Part shown: in pieces, positions 16,884-26,588 of the stretch | Position numbering within the stretch: position 1 is the stretch's first letter | Layout: every line of letters begins with the position of its first letter | Assembly (NCBI RefSeq): GCF_012641265.1 | Contig: NZ_JABAHZ010000002.1 | Span: 372,001-436,000 of the forward strand | Source: Chitinophaga eiseniae | GTDB lineage: Bacteria > Bacteroidota > Bacteroidia > Chitinophagales > Chitinophagaceae | Direction: 5' to 3' | DNA: 64,000 nucleotides | Translations under genes and position numbers: made by a program | The notes under the pieces: generated by a model | Seen by the model: the letters and a program-made list of their open reading frames with translations, nothing else | Told to the model about the DNA's origin: nothing | Database searches by the model: none

Positions 16884-17900
16884 ATGAAATCTTTACAGGA
16901 CTGCGCTGATGAGCGCATACTCATTATAGATGGTGCAATGGGCACCATGATCCAACGCTACCAACTCCAGGAATCAGACTACAGGGGCGCCCGATTTGCC
17001 GACTACCCCAGCGATCTTAAAGGGAACAATGACCTGCTGAATCTTACCCAGCCTCAGATTATTGAAGCTATTCACAAGGAGTACCTGGAAGCAGGCGCTG
17101 ACATTATTGAAACCAATACCTTCAGCAGCACTTCCATTGCCATGGCCGATTACGACATGCAGGAACTGGCTTATGAACTGAATGTAGCCGCTGCAAAGAT
17201 TGCGAAGAAAGCAGCAGTGGAATACACCGCCAAAAATCCTGATAAGCCACGCTTTGTAGCCGGCGCCATAGGGCCCATGAACAAAACCCTGTCGCTATCG
17301 CCAGACGTTAACAACCCCGGCTTCCGCTCCGTTTACTTCGACGAAGTAGCAACAGCCTATGAAGAGCAGATCAGGGGCTTGTACGAGGGCGGCGTGGATA
17401 TTTTACTGATAGAAACTATTTTCGATACCCTCAACTGTAAGGCGGCCATTTATGCCATCAAAAAGTATTTCAGGGAATCCGGCAACCCCGAGTTGCCTGT
17501 CATGATTTCTGGTACGATTACCGATGCTTCCGGCAGAACCCTGAGTGGACAAACACTGGAAGCATTCTACATCTCCGTGATGCACGCCAATCCATTTTCA
17601 GTTGGCCTGAACTGCGCACTGGGCGGACAACAAATGCGTCCTTATGTAGAGGAATTATCCAACATTGCCAGCTGCTATGTAAGCTGCTATCCCAATGCCG
17701 GCTTGCCTAATGCCTTTGGAGAATATGACGAAGAACCGGAAGATACCGCCTGCATCATAGAAGATTTCGCCACATCGGGCTTTGTGAACGTGGTAGGTGG
17801 CTGTTGCGGGACAACCCCGGATCATATACGCCACATTGCGGAACATGTAAAGCATATTCAACCACGCCGCAGGCCAGTATTGGCTGAAACGCTGGCATAA
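16884..17900 (+). CDS. metH: Methionine synthase, homocysteine-binding half
   Basis: A 338-residue protein equal to the N-terminal homocysteine methyltransferase module of MetH: it opens with [15 protein letters not shown], and the zinc-binding cysteines are visible in GLNCALGG and in GGCCGTTP near the C-terminus. The cobalamin and folate modules are encoded separately, 44 bp downstream, so the enzyme must assemble from two chains (338 + 920 residues, against about 1230 for one-chain E. coli MetH). The split falls exactly at the domain border and both parts have normal starts and stops, so this is an arrangement rather than a frameshift. Confidence 0.93.
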   Translation: MKSLQDCADERILIIDGAMGTMIQRYQLQESDYRGARFADYPSDLKGNNDLLNLTQPQIIEAIHKEYLEAGADIIETNTFSSTSIAMADYDMQELAYELNVAAAKIAKKAAVEYTAKNPDKPRFVAGAIGPMNKTLSLSPDVNNPGFRSVYFDEVATAYEEQIRGLYEGGVDILLIETIFDTLNCKAAIYAIKKYFRESGNPELPVMISGTITDASGRTLSGQTLEAFYISVMHANPFSVGLNCALGGQQMRPYVEELSNIASCYVSCYPNAGLPNAFGEYDEEPEDTACIIEDFATSGFVNVVGGCCGTTPDHIRHIAEHVKHIQPRRRPVLAETLA

Positions 17901-17944
17901 CCTATCTCTGGACAGTTTTTTATTAAACACCACCAACAGCAACA

Positions 17945-20707
17945 ATGAGCGAAGTTATTATCAATAATACGGACATCAGTGAACCAATTGCCGGTGAAGG
18001 TCAACGGGTTATCAAACCCTATCTGCGCCTCAGCGGATTGGAACCGCTGGTGGTCAGACCTGAAACCAACTTTATCAACGTAGGGGAACGTACCAACGTA
18101 ACCGGTTCCAAGAAATTTGCCCGCCTTATCAGGGAAGGTCATTTCGAAGAAGCCCTGTCTGTTGCCCGTCAACAGGTAGAAAGCGGGGCCCAGATCCTGG
18201 ACGTAAACATGGACGATGCCCTCCTCGATGGCGAAGCAGCCATGGCTACTTTCCTGAACCTGCTGGCAGCGGAACCGGATATCTCCCGTATCCCGATCAT
18301 GATCGACTCCAGTAAGTTTTCTGTGATTGAAGCGGGGTTGAAATGCGTACAGGGGAAGTGTATTGTAAACTCCATCAGCTTAAAGGAAGGAGAAGCCAAA
18401 TTCATTGAACAAGCCCACATCTGCAGAAGTTACGGCGCCGCCGTAGTGGTAATGGCCTTTGATGAGCACGGACAGGCCGACACAGAAGAAAAGAGAGTGC
18501 AGTTCAGTCACCGCGCTTATAAGATCCTGACCGAAGTAGTAGGCTATGACCCACAGGATATCATATTCGATCCCAATATATTTGCAATTGCTACCGGTAT
18601 CGAAGAGCATAACAACTACGCCGTAGAATTTATCAGCGCTACCCGCCGCATCAAAGAACTAATGCCCCTGGCGAAAGTAAGTGGTGGGGTAAGTAACGTA
18701 TCCTTTTCCTTCCGTGGTAATGAAACGGTACGGGAAGCCATGCACTCCGTATTCCTGTTTCATGCCATCAAAGCGGGCATGGACATGGGTATCGTAAATG
18801 CCGGGATGCTGCAAATCTATGATGACATAGAACCACAGCTCCGCGAATTATGTGAGGATGCCATACTAAACAGGCGAGAAGATGCCACAGAGAGATTGAT
18901 ACAGTTTGCCGAAACCGTGAAGGCCAAAGGTAAGGTAGTGGAGAAAGATGAAACCTGGCGCACCGGTACCGTGGAAGAAAGATTAAGTCACGCACTGGTA
19001 AACGGCATTACCGACTACATAGATGGTGATACTGAAGAAGCCCGTCAGAAATATCCCCGTCCGCTGGATGTGATCGAAGGCCCGCTGATGGCGGGGATGA
19101 ACATAGTTGGCGACCTGTTTGGCAGTGGTAAAATGTTCCTGCCACAGGTAGTAAAAAGCGCCCGCGTAATGAAAAAATCCGTAGCCATCCTCACCCCTTA
19201 CATTGAGGAAGAAAAAGCCCGGATCCAGGCTGAGCAGGGCGGCGAAATAAAAAATGCCGGTAGAATATTGCTGGCCACCGTAAAAGGCGACGTACACGAC
19301 ATCGGTAAAAATATTGTAGGCGTAGTGCTGGCCTGTAACGGCTATGAAATTATTGACCTGGGGGTAATGGTTCCGGCAGAGAAAATCCTGCAAACAGCCC
19401 GCCAGGAAAAAGTGGATATCATTGGTCTCAGCGGCCTGATTACCCCCAGCCTGGATGAAATGGTGCACGTAGCCCGTGAACTGAAAAGACAGGACTTCAA
19501 CATTCCGCTCATCATTGGCGGTGCTACCACCAGCCGTACCCATACCGCTGTGAAGATAGCGCAGGAATATGGACATGGAGTAGTACACGTACTGGATGCT
19601 TCCCGCAGCGTAACCGTTACGGGCAGTTTGCTCAACAAAGCCCTGAAACCCGATTTCCTGGCTGGTATTAAGAGTGAATATGAGAAACTGAGCGAGGCAT
19701 TCAAGAATAAAAAACAAACCAAACAGTTTCTCCCGATTGCTGTGGCTCAGGAAAACAAAACGGTGATCGACTGGCCCGCTTTCACGCCTGTAAAGCCTAA
19801 AATGACCGGTATCCGGAAATTTGAGCAATACGACCTGGGAGAAATTGCAAAATATATTGACTGGCAGCCATTCTTCATTGCCTGGGAGCTCCATGGTAAG
19901 TTCCCGCAGATCCTCAGTGATGAAGTAGTAGGGGTAGAAGCCACCCGCCTGTACAACGATGCAAAGGAACTGCTGAAAAAAATTGTTGCAGAGAAATGGC
20001 TGACCGCCAATGCGGTAATAGGCATTTTCCCGGCTAACCGCGTGGCTCCGGACTCTGTAAAAGTAACGCCAGAACAGCCAGATATTGCCCCTGCCCAGCT
20101 GGAATTCCTGCGTCAGCAGGTGAAGAAGGCGCCAGGTCAGGCCAACCTGTCACTCGCGGATTTCATTGCCCCTGCGGAAACCGGCAAAACCGACTATATT
20201 GGCGGCTTTGCAGTAACAACCGGTATCGGCATCGAACAGTGGCTTGATAAATTTAAAGCCGAGCATGACGACTATAACAGCATTATGCTGAAAGCGCTGG
20301 CCGACAGGCTGGCAGAGGCTTTTGCGGAACTGATGCACGAACGGGTACGTAAAGAGTTCTGGGGATATGCATCCGAAGAGCACCTTACCAATGAACAGCT
20401 GATTAAGGAAGAATACGCGGGGATACGTCCGGCGCCAGGTTACCCTGCCTGCCCAGACCATACCGAAAAGTACAAGCTGTTTGACCTCCTGAATGCCACC
20501 GAAAATACCAGCATTACCTTAACCGAATCGCTTGCGATGTACCCTGCATCCAGCGTTAGCGGCTGGTATTTTGCTAACCCGGAAGGCAAATACTTCGGGC
20601 TCGGAAAAATAGAAAAAGACCAGGTAATAGACTATGCAGCCCGCAAAGGCTGGACAGTAGAGGAAGCTGAACAATGGCTCCGCCCCAACCTGGAATACGA
20701 TATCTAA
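17945..20707 (+). CDS. metH: Methionine synthase, folate/cobalamin/reactivation half
   Basis: A 920-residue protein with the remaining MetH modules in order: pterin (methyltetrahydrofolate) domain from about residue 38 ([16 protein letters not shown]), cobalamin cap and binding domain with the D449-V-H451-D-x-G motif whose His coordinates cobalt, SGLITPS and a GGATTS segment, and the AdoMet activation domain with R828[11 protein letters not shown]. It transfers the methyl group of 5-methyltetrahydrofolate, via B12, to homocysteine held by the partner protein upstream. metF, which makes the methyl donor, is at 52.0-53.0 kb. Confidence 0.95.
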   Translation: MSEVIINNTDISEPIAGEGQRVIKPYLRLSGLEPLVVRPETNFINVGERTNVTGSKKFARLIREGHFEEALSVARQQVESGAQILDVNMDDALLDGEAAMATFLNLLAAEPDISRIPIMIDSSKFSVIEAGLKCVQGKCIVNSISLKEGEAKFIEQAHICRSYGAAVVVMAFDEHGQADTEEKRVQFSHRAYKILTEVVGYDPQDIIFDPNIFAIATGIEEHNNYAVEFISATRRIKELMPLAKVSGGVSNVSFSFRGNETVREAMHSVFLFHAIKAGMDMGIVNAGMLQIYDDIEPQLRELCEDAILNRREDATERLIQFAETVKAKGKVVEKDETWRTGTVEERLSHALVNGITDYIDGDTEEARQKYPRPLDVIEGPLMAGMNIVGDLFGSGKMFLPQVVKSARVMKKSVAILTPYIEEEKARIQAEQGGEIKNAGRILLATVKGDVHDIGKNIVGVVLACNGYEIIDLGVMVPAEKILQTARQEKVDIIGLSGLITPSLDEMVHVARELKRQDFNIPLIIGGATTSRTHTAVKIAQEYGHGVVHVLDASRSVTVTGSLLNKALKPDFLAGIKSEYEKLSEAFKNKKQTKQFLPIAVAQENKTVIDWPAFTPVKPKMTGIRKFEQYDLGEIAKYIDWQPFFIAWELHGKFPQILSDEVVGVEATRLYNDAKELLKKIVAEKWLTANAVIGIFPANRVAPDSVKVTPEQPDIAPAQLEFLRQQVKKAPGQANLSLADFIAPAETGKTDYIGGFAVTTGIGIEQWLDKFKAEHDDYNSIMLKALADRLAEAFAELMHERVRKEFWGYASEEHLTNEQLIKEEYAGIRPAPGYPACPDHTEKYKLFDLLNATENTSITLTESLAMYPASSVSGWYFANPEGKYFGLGKIEKDQVIDYAARKGWTVEEAEQWLRPNLEYDI

Positions 20708-20790
20708 ATAAAGTAGTAGCTGGTGTTTGGCCGCGCATACTCCCCTATGCTACCTGCCGCTAAACACCGGCTATTCAAAGTTTACAGCGC

Positions 20791-21555
20791 ATGAGAATCA
20801 TATCTTACAACGTTAATGGCCTGAGATCGGCCATGACCAAAGGATTTACCGAATGGTTACAATCTGATCCTGCCGATATTATCTGCCTTCAGGAAATAAA
20901 AGCCCACCAGGAAAACGTCGACTTTCAGCAATTTGAGCAACTGGGATATGAACATTACTGGTTTCCGGCCCAAAAGAAGGGCTACAGCGGCGTGGCCGTG
21001 TTGACCCGTATCAAGCCAGATTTTGTTCAATACGGCAGCGGTCATCAACAGAGCGACCAGGAAGGTCGCTTTATACGGCTGGATTTTGGCGATCTTACGC
21101 TGATCAATACCTATTTCCCTTCCGGCACCAGCGGAGATGACAGGCAAACCTATAAATACCAGTGGCTGGAGGAATTTTTCCAATACCTGGACGCCCTGAA
21201 GAAAACCCGCCCAAACGTGGCAGTATGCGGCGATTACAACATTTGTCATAAGCCCATTGACATCCACGACCCGGTAAGCAATAAAAATTCGACTGGCTTT
21301 TTACCCGAAGAACGGGCCTGGATGGACCGCTTCTTTGAGAGCGGTTTTGTAGACAGTTTCCGTCATTTCAACCCGGAACCGCACCAGTACAGCTGGTGGA
21401 GCTTCCGGGCCAATGCCAGGAACAATAACAAAGGCTGGCGTATCGACTATATTAATGTAACATCTCCCCTAAAAGACAAGCTTAAACATGCCTCCATTTA
21501 CCAGCAGGTAAAGCATTCTGACCATTGTCCGGTGTTCGTGGAGCTGGCCCTTTAA
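20791..21555 (+). CDS. xth: Exodeoxyribonuclease III
   Basis: A 254-residue EEP-fold nuclease: MRIISYNVNGLRSA at the start (catalytic Asn), CLQEIKA (metal Glu), VCGDYNI (Asp/Asn), RIDYINV and the final SDHCPV (catalytic Asp-His). This is the ExoIII/AP-endonuclease family that cuts at abasic sites in base-excision repair. It lies 83 bp after metH and 18 bp before the DUF4286 gene, so it is probably transcribed with the latter. Confidence 0.93.
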   Translation: MRIISYNVNGLRSAMTKGFTEWLQSDPADIICLQEIKAHQENVDFQQFEQLGYEHYWFPAQKKGYSGVAVLTRIKPDFVQYGSGHQQSDQEGRFIRLDFGDLTLINTYFPSGTSGDDRQTYKYQWLEEFFQYLDALKKTRPNVAVCGDYNICHKPIDIHDPVSNKNSTGFLPEERAWMDRFFESGFVDSFRHFNPEPHQYSWWSFRANARNNNKGWRIDYINVTSPLKDKLKHASIYQQVKHSDHCPVFVELAL

Positions 21556-21573
21556 GCCTTACAAACGGAAGAT

Positions 21574-21876
21574 ATGATCATATATAATGTAACCACAAAA
21601 GTGGCCACAGGGCTGAGTTTTCAGTGGATAAAGTGGATGAAGGAGGAGCAGATTCCGGCTATCATGGCTACCGGGTTATTCCGGGAATACCGTATAAGCC
21701 GGTTACTGGAGCAAGACGATGAGGAAGGACCTACCTATGTAGTGCAATACCTTGCCGATAGCCTGGAGGAATATAACCGGTTCGTAATGCAGCATCAACA
21801 AGCCCTGCGGCAGCGTGCCTACGCCATCTTCGGCGATGCTTTTGTGGCATTTAATACCGTGATGGAGGTCATTTAA
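21574..21876 (+). CDS. DUF4286 family protein
   Basis: A 100-residue ferredoxin-fold-like protein with the typical start MIIYNVTTKV and the conserved WIKWMKEEQIPAIMATGLF segment of DUF4286, a family common in Bacteroidota. Function unknown. It follows exodeoxyribonuclease III by 18 bp, probably in the same transcript. Confidence 0.85.
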   Translation: MIIYNVTTKVATGLSFQWIKWMKEEQIPAIMATGLFREYRISRLLEQDDEEGPTYVVQYLADSLEEYNRFVMQHQQALRQRAYAIFGDAFVAFNTVMEVI

Positions 21877-22120
21877 GTAAGGGGTCTTGACTAAACTTAT
21901 CCACAGGAAATCCACTATTTTCAAGGCATCCGGACTTTGGTACAATACTTGGTCCAAAGCCACGTTAATAGTAAAAAAACGGGTAAACATGCTTCCACAA
22001 AGGGTTTCATGGGATTATGCTAAAGTCGGGTACTTTAGCATATTATAGCCTAATCAGCTGTAACCGTTACCAGTAGCGTTTTTCAGCCGATAAAATTTTC
22101 TATAAAAAAGTTGTAAAAAA
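21877..22120. other. Intergenic region with two hairpins before the HU gene
   Basis: The 316-bp gap between DUF4286 and HU has no open frame of interest. It contains CTTTGG...CCAAAG (near 21934-21958) and a perfect 11-bp inverted repeat TATGCTAAAGT / ACTTTAGCATA (22016-22026 with 22032-22042, loop five bases) without a T run, and one DnaA-box-like TTATCCACA at 21897-21905. The second repeat could be a terminator for DUF4286 or an operator for HU. Confidence 0.5.
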
Positions 22121-22151
22121 TTTGGTAATCTGATAAAACGCGCTATATTTG
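22121..22151 (+). promoter_or_regulatory. Strong promoter of the HU gene
   Basis: TTTG at 22121-22124, a 19-bp spacer and TATATTTG at 22144-22151: an exact match to the Bacteroidota consensus, 41 bp before the HU start codon, as expected for an abundant protein. Confidence 0.8.
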
Positions 22152-22192
22152 CTCACATCAAACATTTTTTCACTAGTTAAATCTTACTAACT

Positions 22193-22462
22193 ATGAACAA
22201 AGCCGAATTAATCGACAAGCTTGCTAAAGATGCAGGCATTACCAAAACCCAAGCTAACGAAGCTCTGGATTCTTTCACCAAAGCTGTTGCTGATACCCTG
22301 AAAAAAGGTGGTAAAGTAACTTTGGTTGGTTTCGGTACTTTCTCCGTTTCTAAACGTGCTGCACGTAACGGTAGAAACCCACAAACCGGTCAGATCATCA
22401 AGATCAAGGCTAAGAAAGTTGCTAAATTCAAAGCTGGTAAAGCTTTATCTGACAAGCTCTAA
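22193..22462 (+). CDS. HU family DNA-binding protein
   Basis: An 89-residue HU/IHF protein: MNKAELIDKLAKDAGITKTQANEAL at the N-terminus, GKVTLVGFGTFSVSKRAARNGRNPQTG as the signature with the DNA-intercalating NPQTG arm, and IKIKAKKVAKFKAGKALSDKL at the end. A nucleoid architectural protein. It has a consensus promoter and a strong terminator, so it is monocistronic and probably highly expressed; its codon use is visibly more biased than that of its neighbours. Confidence 0.95.
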   Translation: MNKAELIDKLAKDAGITKTQANEALDSFTKAVADTLKKGGKVTLVGFGTFSVSKRAARNGRNPQTGQIIKIKAKKVAKFKAGKALSDKL

Positions 22463-22482
22463 TCAGTTAGCACAACTTATTC

Positions 22483-22517
22483 AAGCAAGGAACAATCATG
22501 TTTCTTGCTTTTTTTTT
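22483..22517 (+). terminator. Intrinsic terminator of the HU gene
   Basis: AAGCAAGGAAC and GTTTCTTGCTT pair (one mismatch) across a six-base loop and are followed by a run of about nine T. Confidence 0.9.
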
Positions 22518-22612
22518 ATATCAAAGGGCCAGCACTACGCTATTTCATCGAATTACAGTAATTTGCAGGCTGATAACATCATATTTAAACAACAAACTTC
22601 AAATTATTCGTT

Positions 22613-22732
22613 ATGGGTAGAGGAGATATTAAAACCAAAAGAGGTAAAATCTTCAGTAAATCTTTCGGCAAAGTAAGATCTGCTAAAACCAGAAAAAATT
22701 CTGCAGCTAAAGCAGCAGCGCCAAAAGCGTAA
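22613..22732 (+). CDS. Ribosomal protein bTHX
   Basis: A 39-residue basic protein beginning MGRGDIKTKRGKIFSKSFG, the signature of the THX small-subunit protein that binds 16S rRNA in Thermus and Bacteroidota, with a K/A-rich tail. It is too short for most gene finders. It lies between the HU terminator and palindromic repeat copy 2, and is probably its own transcription unit, since a TAATTTG-like element lies upstream near 22558. Confidence 0.88.
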   Translation: MGRGDIKTKRGKIFSKSFGKVRSAKTRKNSAAKAAAPKA

Positions 22733-22753
22733 GAAGCTGAAAGCTTGAAGCAT

Positions 22754-22836
22754 AAAGCAAAAAGCTATTGAGGCGAATGATCAGAGCGATTTCATAATAT
22801 CTGCTTTGATCATTCGCCTCAATAGCTTTTTGCTTT
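22754..22836. repeat. Palindromic repeat family A, copy 2 (perfect 30-bp arms)
   Basis: Positions 22754-22783 and 22807-22836 are exact reverse complements (30 of 30), with a 23-base AT-rich loop. The core is AGCTATTGAGGCGAATGA. The copy lies between the convergent bTHX and pdxH genes and probably also serves as a two-way terminator. Confidence 0.92.
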
Positions 22837-22849
22837 CGTCTTTATGCTC

Positions 22850-23497
22850 TTAAGGGGCCAGTCGCTCTATTTTCCAGCTACCTTCAGCGGTCAATGTATA
22901 CAGGATTCTGTCGTGCAGCCGGCTACTTCTCCCCTGCCAGAATTCAATGACCTGTGGCTTCACCAGGTATCCACCCCAGTAATCGGGCCTTTGCGGGGCT
23001 TCCTGCTTATATTTTGAAGCTACCTGGTCTACCTGTTCTTCCAGGAACGATCGGTCAGGAATGACCTTACTCTGAGGCGAGGCAATGGCTCCTATCCTGC
23101 TTCCCAATGGCCTGCTGTTATAATATTCGTTGCTGACAGCCATCGGGGCTTTACTCACCGTACCTTCTATGCGTACCTGCCTCTCCAGTTCCCGCCAGAA
23201 AAACAACAGCGTCACATGCGGATTGGCGGCCAGCTCTTGCCCTTTGCGGCTTTCGTAGTTGGTAAAAAATAGAAACCCTTCTTCATCAAAACTTTTCAGT
23301 AATACAATACGTGCTGAAGGATGCCCATCTGGCGTGCTGGTGGCCAGTGTCATGGCATTAGGCTCTTCAATTTCACTATGGATAGCATCCTGCCACCATT
23401 TACCAAACTGGGATAATGGATAAGGCGCTACTTCGCTTTCATCCAGGGAAGCCAGCTTATAATCTTTCCTTAAATCAGCTATTTTCTGGTTCAACAT
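22850..23497 (-). CDS. pdxH: Pyridoxamine 5'-phosphate oxidase
   Basis: A 215-residue PdxH with FMN/PLP-site segments: EPNAMTLATSTPDGHPSARIVLLKSFDEEGFLFFTNYESRKG, LFFWRELERQVRIEG, and the C-terminal WGGYLVKPQVIEFWQGRSSRLHDR. It oxidises pyridoxine or pyridoxamine phosphate to pyridoxal phosphate, the last step of vitamin B6 synthesis and salvage. Length is normal. A -7 element (TACCTTTG, minus strand) lies 34 bp upstream. Confidence 0.95.
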   Translation of the reverse strand: MLNQKIADLRKDYKLASLDESEVAPYPLSQFGKWWQDAIHSEIEEPNAMTLATSTPDGHPSARIVLLKSFDEEGFLFFTNYESRKGQELAANPHVTLLFFWRELERQVRIEGTVSKAPMAVSNEYYNSRPLGSRIGAIASPQSKVIPDRSFLEEQVDQVASKYKQEAPQRPDYWGGYLVKPQVIEFWQGRSSRLHDRILYTLTAEGSWKIERLAP

Positions 23498-23530
23498 GCG
23501 CAGTTAATTTTATTGGTTCAAACGGGTCCT

Positions 23531-23538
23531 CAAAGGTA
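23531..23538 (-). promoter_or_regulatory. -7 element of pdxH
   Basis: CAAAGGTA on the plus strand reads TACCTTTG on the minus strand, matching TAnnTTTG, 34 bp before the pdxH start codon. Confidence 0.5.
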
Positions 23539-23583
23539 TGGAAGGATAATAGTAATTTTGAGCTACCTGATATAAATCATACT

Positions 23584-24702
23584 ATGAAAAGAGCTTCATT
23601 TCTGCTGTTGATATTTGTGGTTGCCCTGTTTTCCTGTCATACGCGCAATGGCAACGGTAACACCGGCCCCGGCGACACCACTAACATTATTGTTCCGCTG
23701 GCGTCTGCACCTCTCTTTTATACACAGCTGAAAGGGAAACTGGGTGACAAGGAAATTACCATGCAGCTGTTAAAAACAGCGCCTCACCTGTTTCGCGGTT
23801 ACTATTGCGATGATAGTACCGGCAGGCCGGTAGGTTTATGGGGAACACTCGACTCCGGCCTGGTAAACCTCTACGAAGAAACTAATAACAGTGCGGAAGA
23901 TCGCCTGTTCAGCGGATACCTTTCAGACGAAGGGAATTTCAAAGGAGTATGGCATGGCAACGGTACCTCTTATCATTTTGAATTTCATACCGACCTGAAA
24001 AAGGCGGTGCCTTTGCAGGTATTTTACCAGATAGATTCTGCCAGCTTAATTCCCTCCTTTCCCAAATCACCCATTGGGACGGTTTCCAGCAGCATTATCT
24101 GGCCGGATTCGCTGGTAGATAGTACTATCGCCAATTTTATCATACAACAGGTAACCGGCAGCACCGCGTTGCGGAACCCACAGCAATATATACGCAGGGG
24201 TATCGATTCTTTTATTATGAGTTACCGGGTATCCGCCAAAGATGCCGACAGCAGCGAGTTTAGCGATGCTTCCGCCGCCTTGTCGTGGAATTGGACTACC
24301 GACAATGATATGAAAGTGGTGTACAATACCTGGCCATTGCTGGTAATTGAAAAGTATGCATATGACTTTACTGGTGGCGCACATGGTAATTGGGGAGCTA
24401 CTTACAAAACGCTGGATCTCTCTAAGAAGCAGGTGCTCACCCCGGATGATATTTTCAAACCGGGATATAAGGAAACGCTGAGTACTTTGCTGGATAAGGC
24501 TTTCAAAGACCGGTTTCATATGAGTGAAGAAGAAGCGCTGGATCAGAACCTGCTGGTAAAAAGTATTCCGCCTAATAATAACTTTATAGTTACCAATAAA
24601 GGGGTTGCCTTCAGTTATGTTCCTTATGAAATAGGGCCTTATGCACTGGGACAGGTAACCTTGTTTATTCCGTTTACGGCCATGAAGAGTATACTCCGGT
24701 AG
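23584..24702 (+). CDS. DUF3298 (RsiV/PdaC-like) lipoprotein
   Basis: A 372-residue lipoprotein with lipobox ALFSC (Cys18). After an N-terminal beta domain about 120 residues long (LKGKLGDKEITMQLLKTAPHLFRGYYC) comes a DUF4163-like part and a C-terminal DUF3298 domain, recognised by YAYDFTGGAHGNWGATYKTLDL, ILTPDD-type QVLTPDDIFKPGYKETL and VAFSYVPYEIGPYALGQVTLFIPF. Related domains occur in RsiV and in peptidoglycan deacetylases such as PdaC. Role here unknown; envelope-anchored. The ATG at 23584 is chosen because it starts the signal peptide. Confidence 0.8.
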   Translation: MKRASFLLLIFVVALFSCHTRNGNGNTGPGDTTNIIVPLASAPLFYTQLKGKLGDKEITMQLLKTAPHLFRGYYCDDSTGRPVGLWGTLDSGLVNLYEETNNSAEDRLFSGYLSDEGNFKGVWHGNGTSYHFEFHTDLKKAVPLQVFYQIDSASLIPSFPKSPIGTVSSSIIWPDSLVDSTIANFIIQQVTGSTALRNPQQYIRRGIDSFIMSYRVSAKDADSSEFSDASAALSWNWTTDNDMKVVYNTWPLLVIEKYAYDFTGGAHGNWGATYKTLDLSKKQVLTPDDIFKPGYKETLSTLLDKAFKDRFHMSEEEALDQNLLVKSIPPNNNFIVTNKGVAFSYVPYEIGPYALGQVTLFIPFTAMKSILR

Positions 24703-24707
24703 CGCTT

Positions 24708-24776
24708 AAAGCTATTGAGGCGAATGACCTTAGCGATTTTTAAATATTCGCTTTGATCATTCGCCTCAATAGCTTT
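24708..24776. repeat. Palindromic repeat family A, copy 3
   Basis: Positions 24708-24727 and 24757-24776 are exact reverse complements (20 of 20), with an inner stem AGCGA / TCGCT. It begins five bases after the DUF3298 stop codon and lies before the convergent pyrH end. Sequence is nearly identical to copy 2 in the arms, different in the loop. Confidence 0.92.
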
Positions 24777-24801
24777 ATGTTTTTTGCTTGATGCCTTGTG
24801 C

Positions 24802-25515
24802 TTATCCCTGCACCAGTGTTCCTACATTTTTCCCCATGATTACGTTCAGGAGGTTACCCTGGCGGTTCATATCAAATACGATAATAGGCAGCTTATTTTC
24901 CTGGCAAAGGGTAAAGGCTGTCATATCCATTACGTTGAGGGATTTCTGGTATACTTCGGAGAAGGTTATTGTTTCGAAGCGGGTGGCTGATTTATCTTTT
25001 TCCGGATCGGCGGTATAGATACCATCTACGCGGGTACCTTTCAGGATAACATCTGCCTGTATTTCTATGGCCCGTAAAGAGGCTGCGGTGTCGGTAGTGA
25101 AGTAGGGGTTACCGGTACCACCACCGAATATTACAACACGACCTTTTTCCACGTGGCGGATAGCGCGGCGGCGGATATAAGGTTCAGCGATTTGTTCCAT
25201 TTTAATGGCAGACTGCAGGCGGGTATATAAACCTACTTTTTCCAATCCACTCTGGAGGGCCATTCCATTAATCACTGTTGCCAGCATTCCCATATAGTCT
25301 CCCTGTGCTCTTTCAATGCCCGTTTCGGCTTCGTTCATACCGCGGTAGATATTCCCTCCACCGATCACGATGGCTACCTGTACCCCGAGGTCAGTAACCG
25401 CCTTGATATCGTAGGCATACTGAGTTATCACCTTCGGATCAATACCATAATTTGCATCCCCCATGAGGGCCTCACCGCTCAATTTGAGCAAAATACGCTT
25501 ATACTTTGGCAACAT
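24802..25515 (-). CDS. pyrH: UMP kinase
   Basis: A 237-residue UMP kinase of the amino-acid kinase fold: [15 protein letters not shown] at the N-terminus, [30 protein letters not shown] and the C-terminal [20 protein letters not shown]. It phosphorylates UMP to UDP. It follows tsf on the same strand, the common order rpsB-tsf-pyrH, but a strong terminator at 25658-25693 separates it from tsf, so it has its own promoter somewhere in 25516-25660. Confidence 0.96.
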   Translation of the reverse strand: MLPKYKRILLKLSGEALMGDANYGIDPKVITQYAYDIKAVTDLGVQVAIVIGGGNIYRGMNEAETGIERAQGDYMGMLATVINGMALQSGLEKVGLYTRLQSAIKMEQIAEPYIRRRAIRHVEKGRVVIFGGGTGNPYFTTDTAASLRAIEIQADVILKGTRVDGIYTADPEKDKSATRFETITFSEVYQKSLNVMDMTAFTLCQENKLPIIVFDMNRQGNLLNVIMGKNVGTLVQG

Positions 25516-25657
25516 GACGCTATAAAATATTGTAAGATTGTGATTTCCTAATCTGATTACGGTATTCTAATATACAACTTAAAGGCAGAAAGAAGGAAAA
25601 AATGCTTTTTCTTGTTCCTGTTCCCGATAGATTTAAGTGTATGATTAGTTATGCACA

Positions 25658-25693
25658 AAAAAAAGGAGAGAAACGATTTCTCTCCTTTTTTTC
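25658..25693 (-). terminator. Terminator of the ribosomal-protein/tsf operon
   Basis: A perfect stem AAAAAAAGGAGAGAAA / TTTCTCTCCTTTTTTT with a three-base loop, directly behind tsf on the minus strand. Confidence 0.93.
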
Positions 25694-25705
25694 AATGCGG
25701 TGATA

Positions 25706-26530
25706 TTAACCTAAAGCGATTCGCTTAAAGCCAGCCACTTTCAGGTCAGCATCTACTGATTTCAAGTAATCCGCTACAGACTTGTTATTGTCTTTTACGA
25801 ACGCCTGTTGCAGCAGGGTGCTTTCTTTGAAGAATTTATTCACTTTACCTGCAGCGATTTTTTCCGCCATTTCAGCAGGTTTACCTTCTGCCTTCACCTG
25901 TTCAACAGCGATTTCTCTTTCACGGGCAATCAGGTCAGCAGGAACGCTATCAGCATCTACTGCGATAGGGCTCATCGCAGCAATCTGCATAGCGATGTCT
26001 TTACCTACTTCTTCAGAAACAGGTTTAGAGAAAGCTACCAGTACACCCATGCGGTAGTTACCGTGGATATAGGAAGTTACGCCACCTGCTTCAACGAATT
26101 CGAATTTATTGAGGGTGATTTTTTCACCGATTTTTGCTACCTGGTCGTTTACTTTATCAGCAACGGTAGCGCCATCCAGTTGAGCTGCATTCAGGTCTTC
26201 AACAGTTTTGATGCCGTTAGCCAATGCCAGGTCAACGATAGCCTGCGCAAATTTTACGAAGTCTTCGTTTTTAGCTACGAAGTCAGTTTCACAACCCAGA
26301 CCTACGATCACACCGGATTTACCATCAGCTGAAGTTTTAGCGATGATAACGCCTTCTTTGGTTTCACGGTCAGAGCGTAATGCAGCCACTTTCTGGCCTT
26401 TCTTACGCAGGTAGTCTACTGCTTTTTCAAAATCGCCATCACTTTCTACCAGTGCCTTTCTGCAATCCATCATACCAGCACCAGTTTGCTGACGCAGTTT
26501 ATTTACATCAGCTGCTGTAATTGTTGCCAT
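25706..26530 (-). CDS. tsf: Translation elongation factor Ts
   Basis: A 274-residue EF-Ts: the N-terminal UBA-like helix region has VNKLRQQTGAGMMDCRKALVESDGD, and the core carries the TDFVAKN motif that contacts EF-Tu. It exchanges GDP for GTP on EF-Tu. It lies 155 bp after rpsB; that gap contains a large inverted repeat (26589-26670) which is unusual inside this operon. Confidence 0.97.
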   Translation of the reverse strand: MATITAADVNKLRQQTGAGMMDCRKALVESDGDFEKAVDYLRKKGQKVAALRSDRETKEGVIIAKTSADGKSGVIVGLGCETDFVAKNEDFVKFAQAIVDLALANGIKTVEDLNAAQLDGATVADKVNDQVAKIGEKITLNKFEFVEAGGVTSYIHGNYRMGVLVAFSKPVSEEVGKDIAMQIAAMSPIAVDADSVPADLIAREREIAVEQVKAEGKPAEMAEKIAAGKVNKFFKESTLLQQAFVKDNNKSVADYLKSVDADLKVAGFKRIALG

Positions 26531-26588
26531 GAGCTATAATTAGTTTAATTGTTGTAAAAATTATTGCAATACTATCACCAGCTTTCAA

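Noticed and set aside
21897-21905. TTATCCACA, an exact DnaA-box word, with further single boxes near 10922 and 29972
   Set aside because: Boxes are isolated, one is inside a gene, and no cluster, AT-rich unwinding region or dnaA/dnaN gene is near. Not evidence for an origin.
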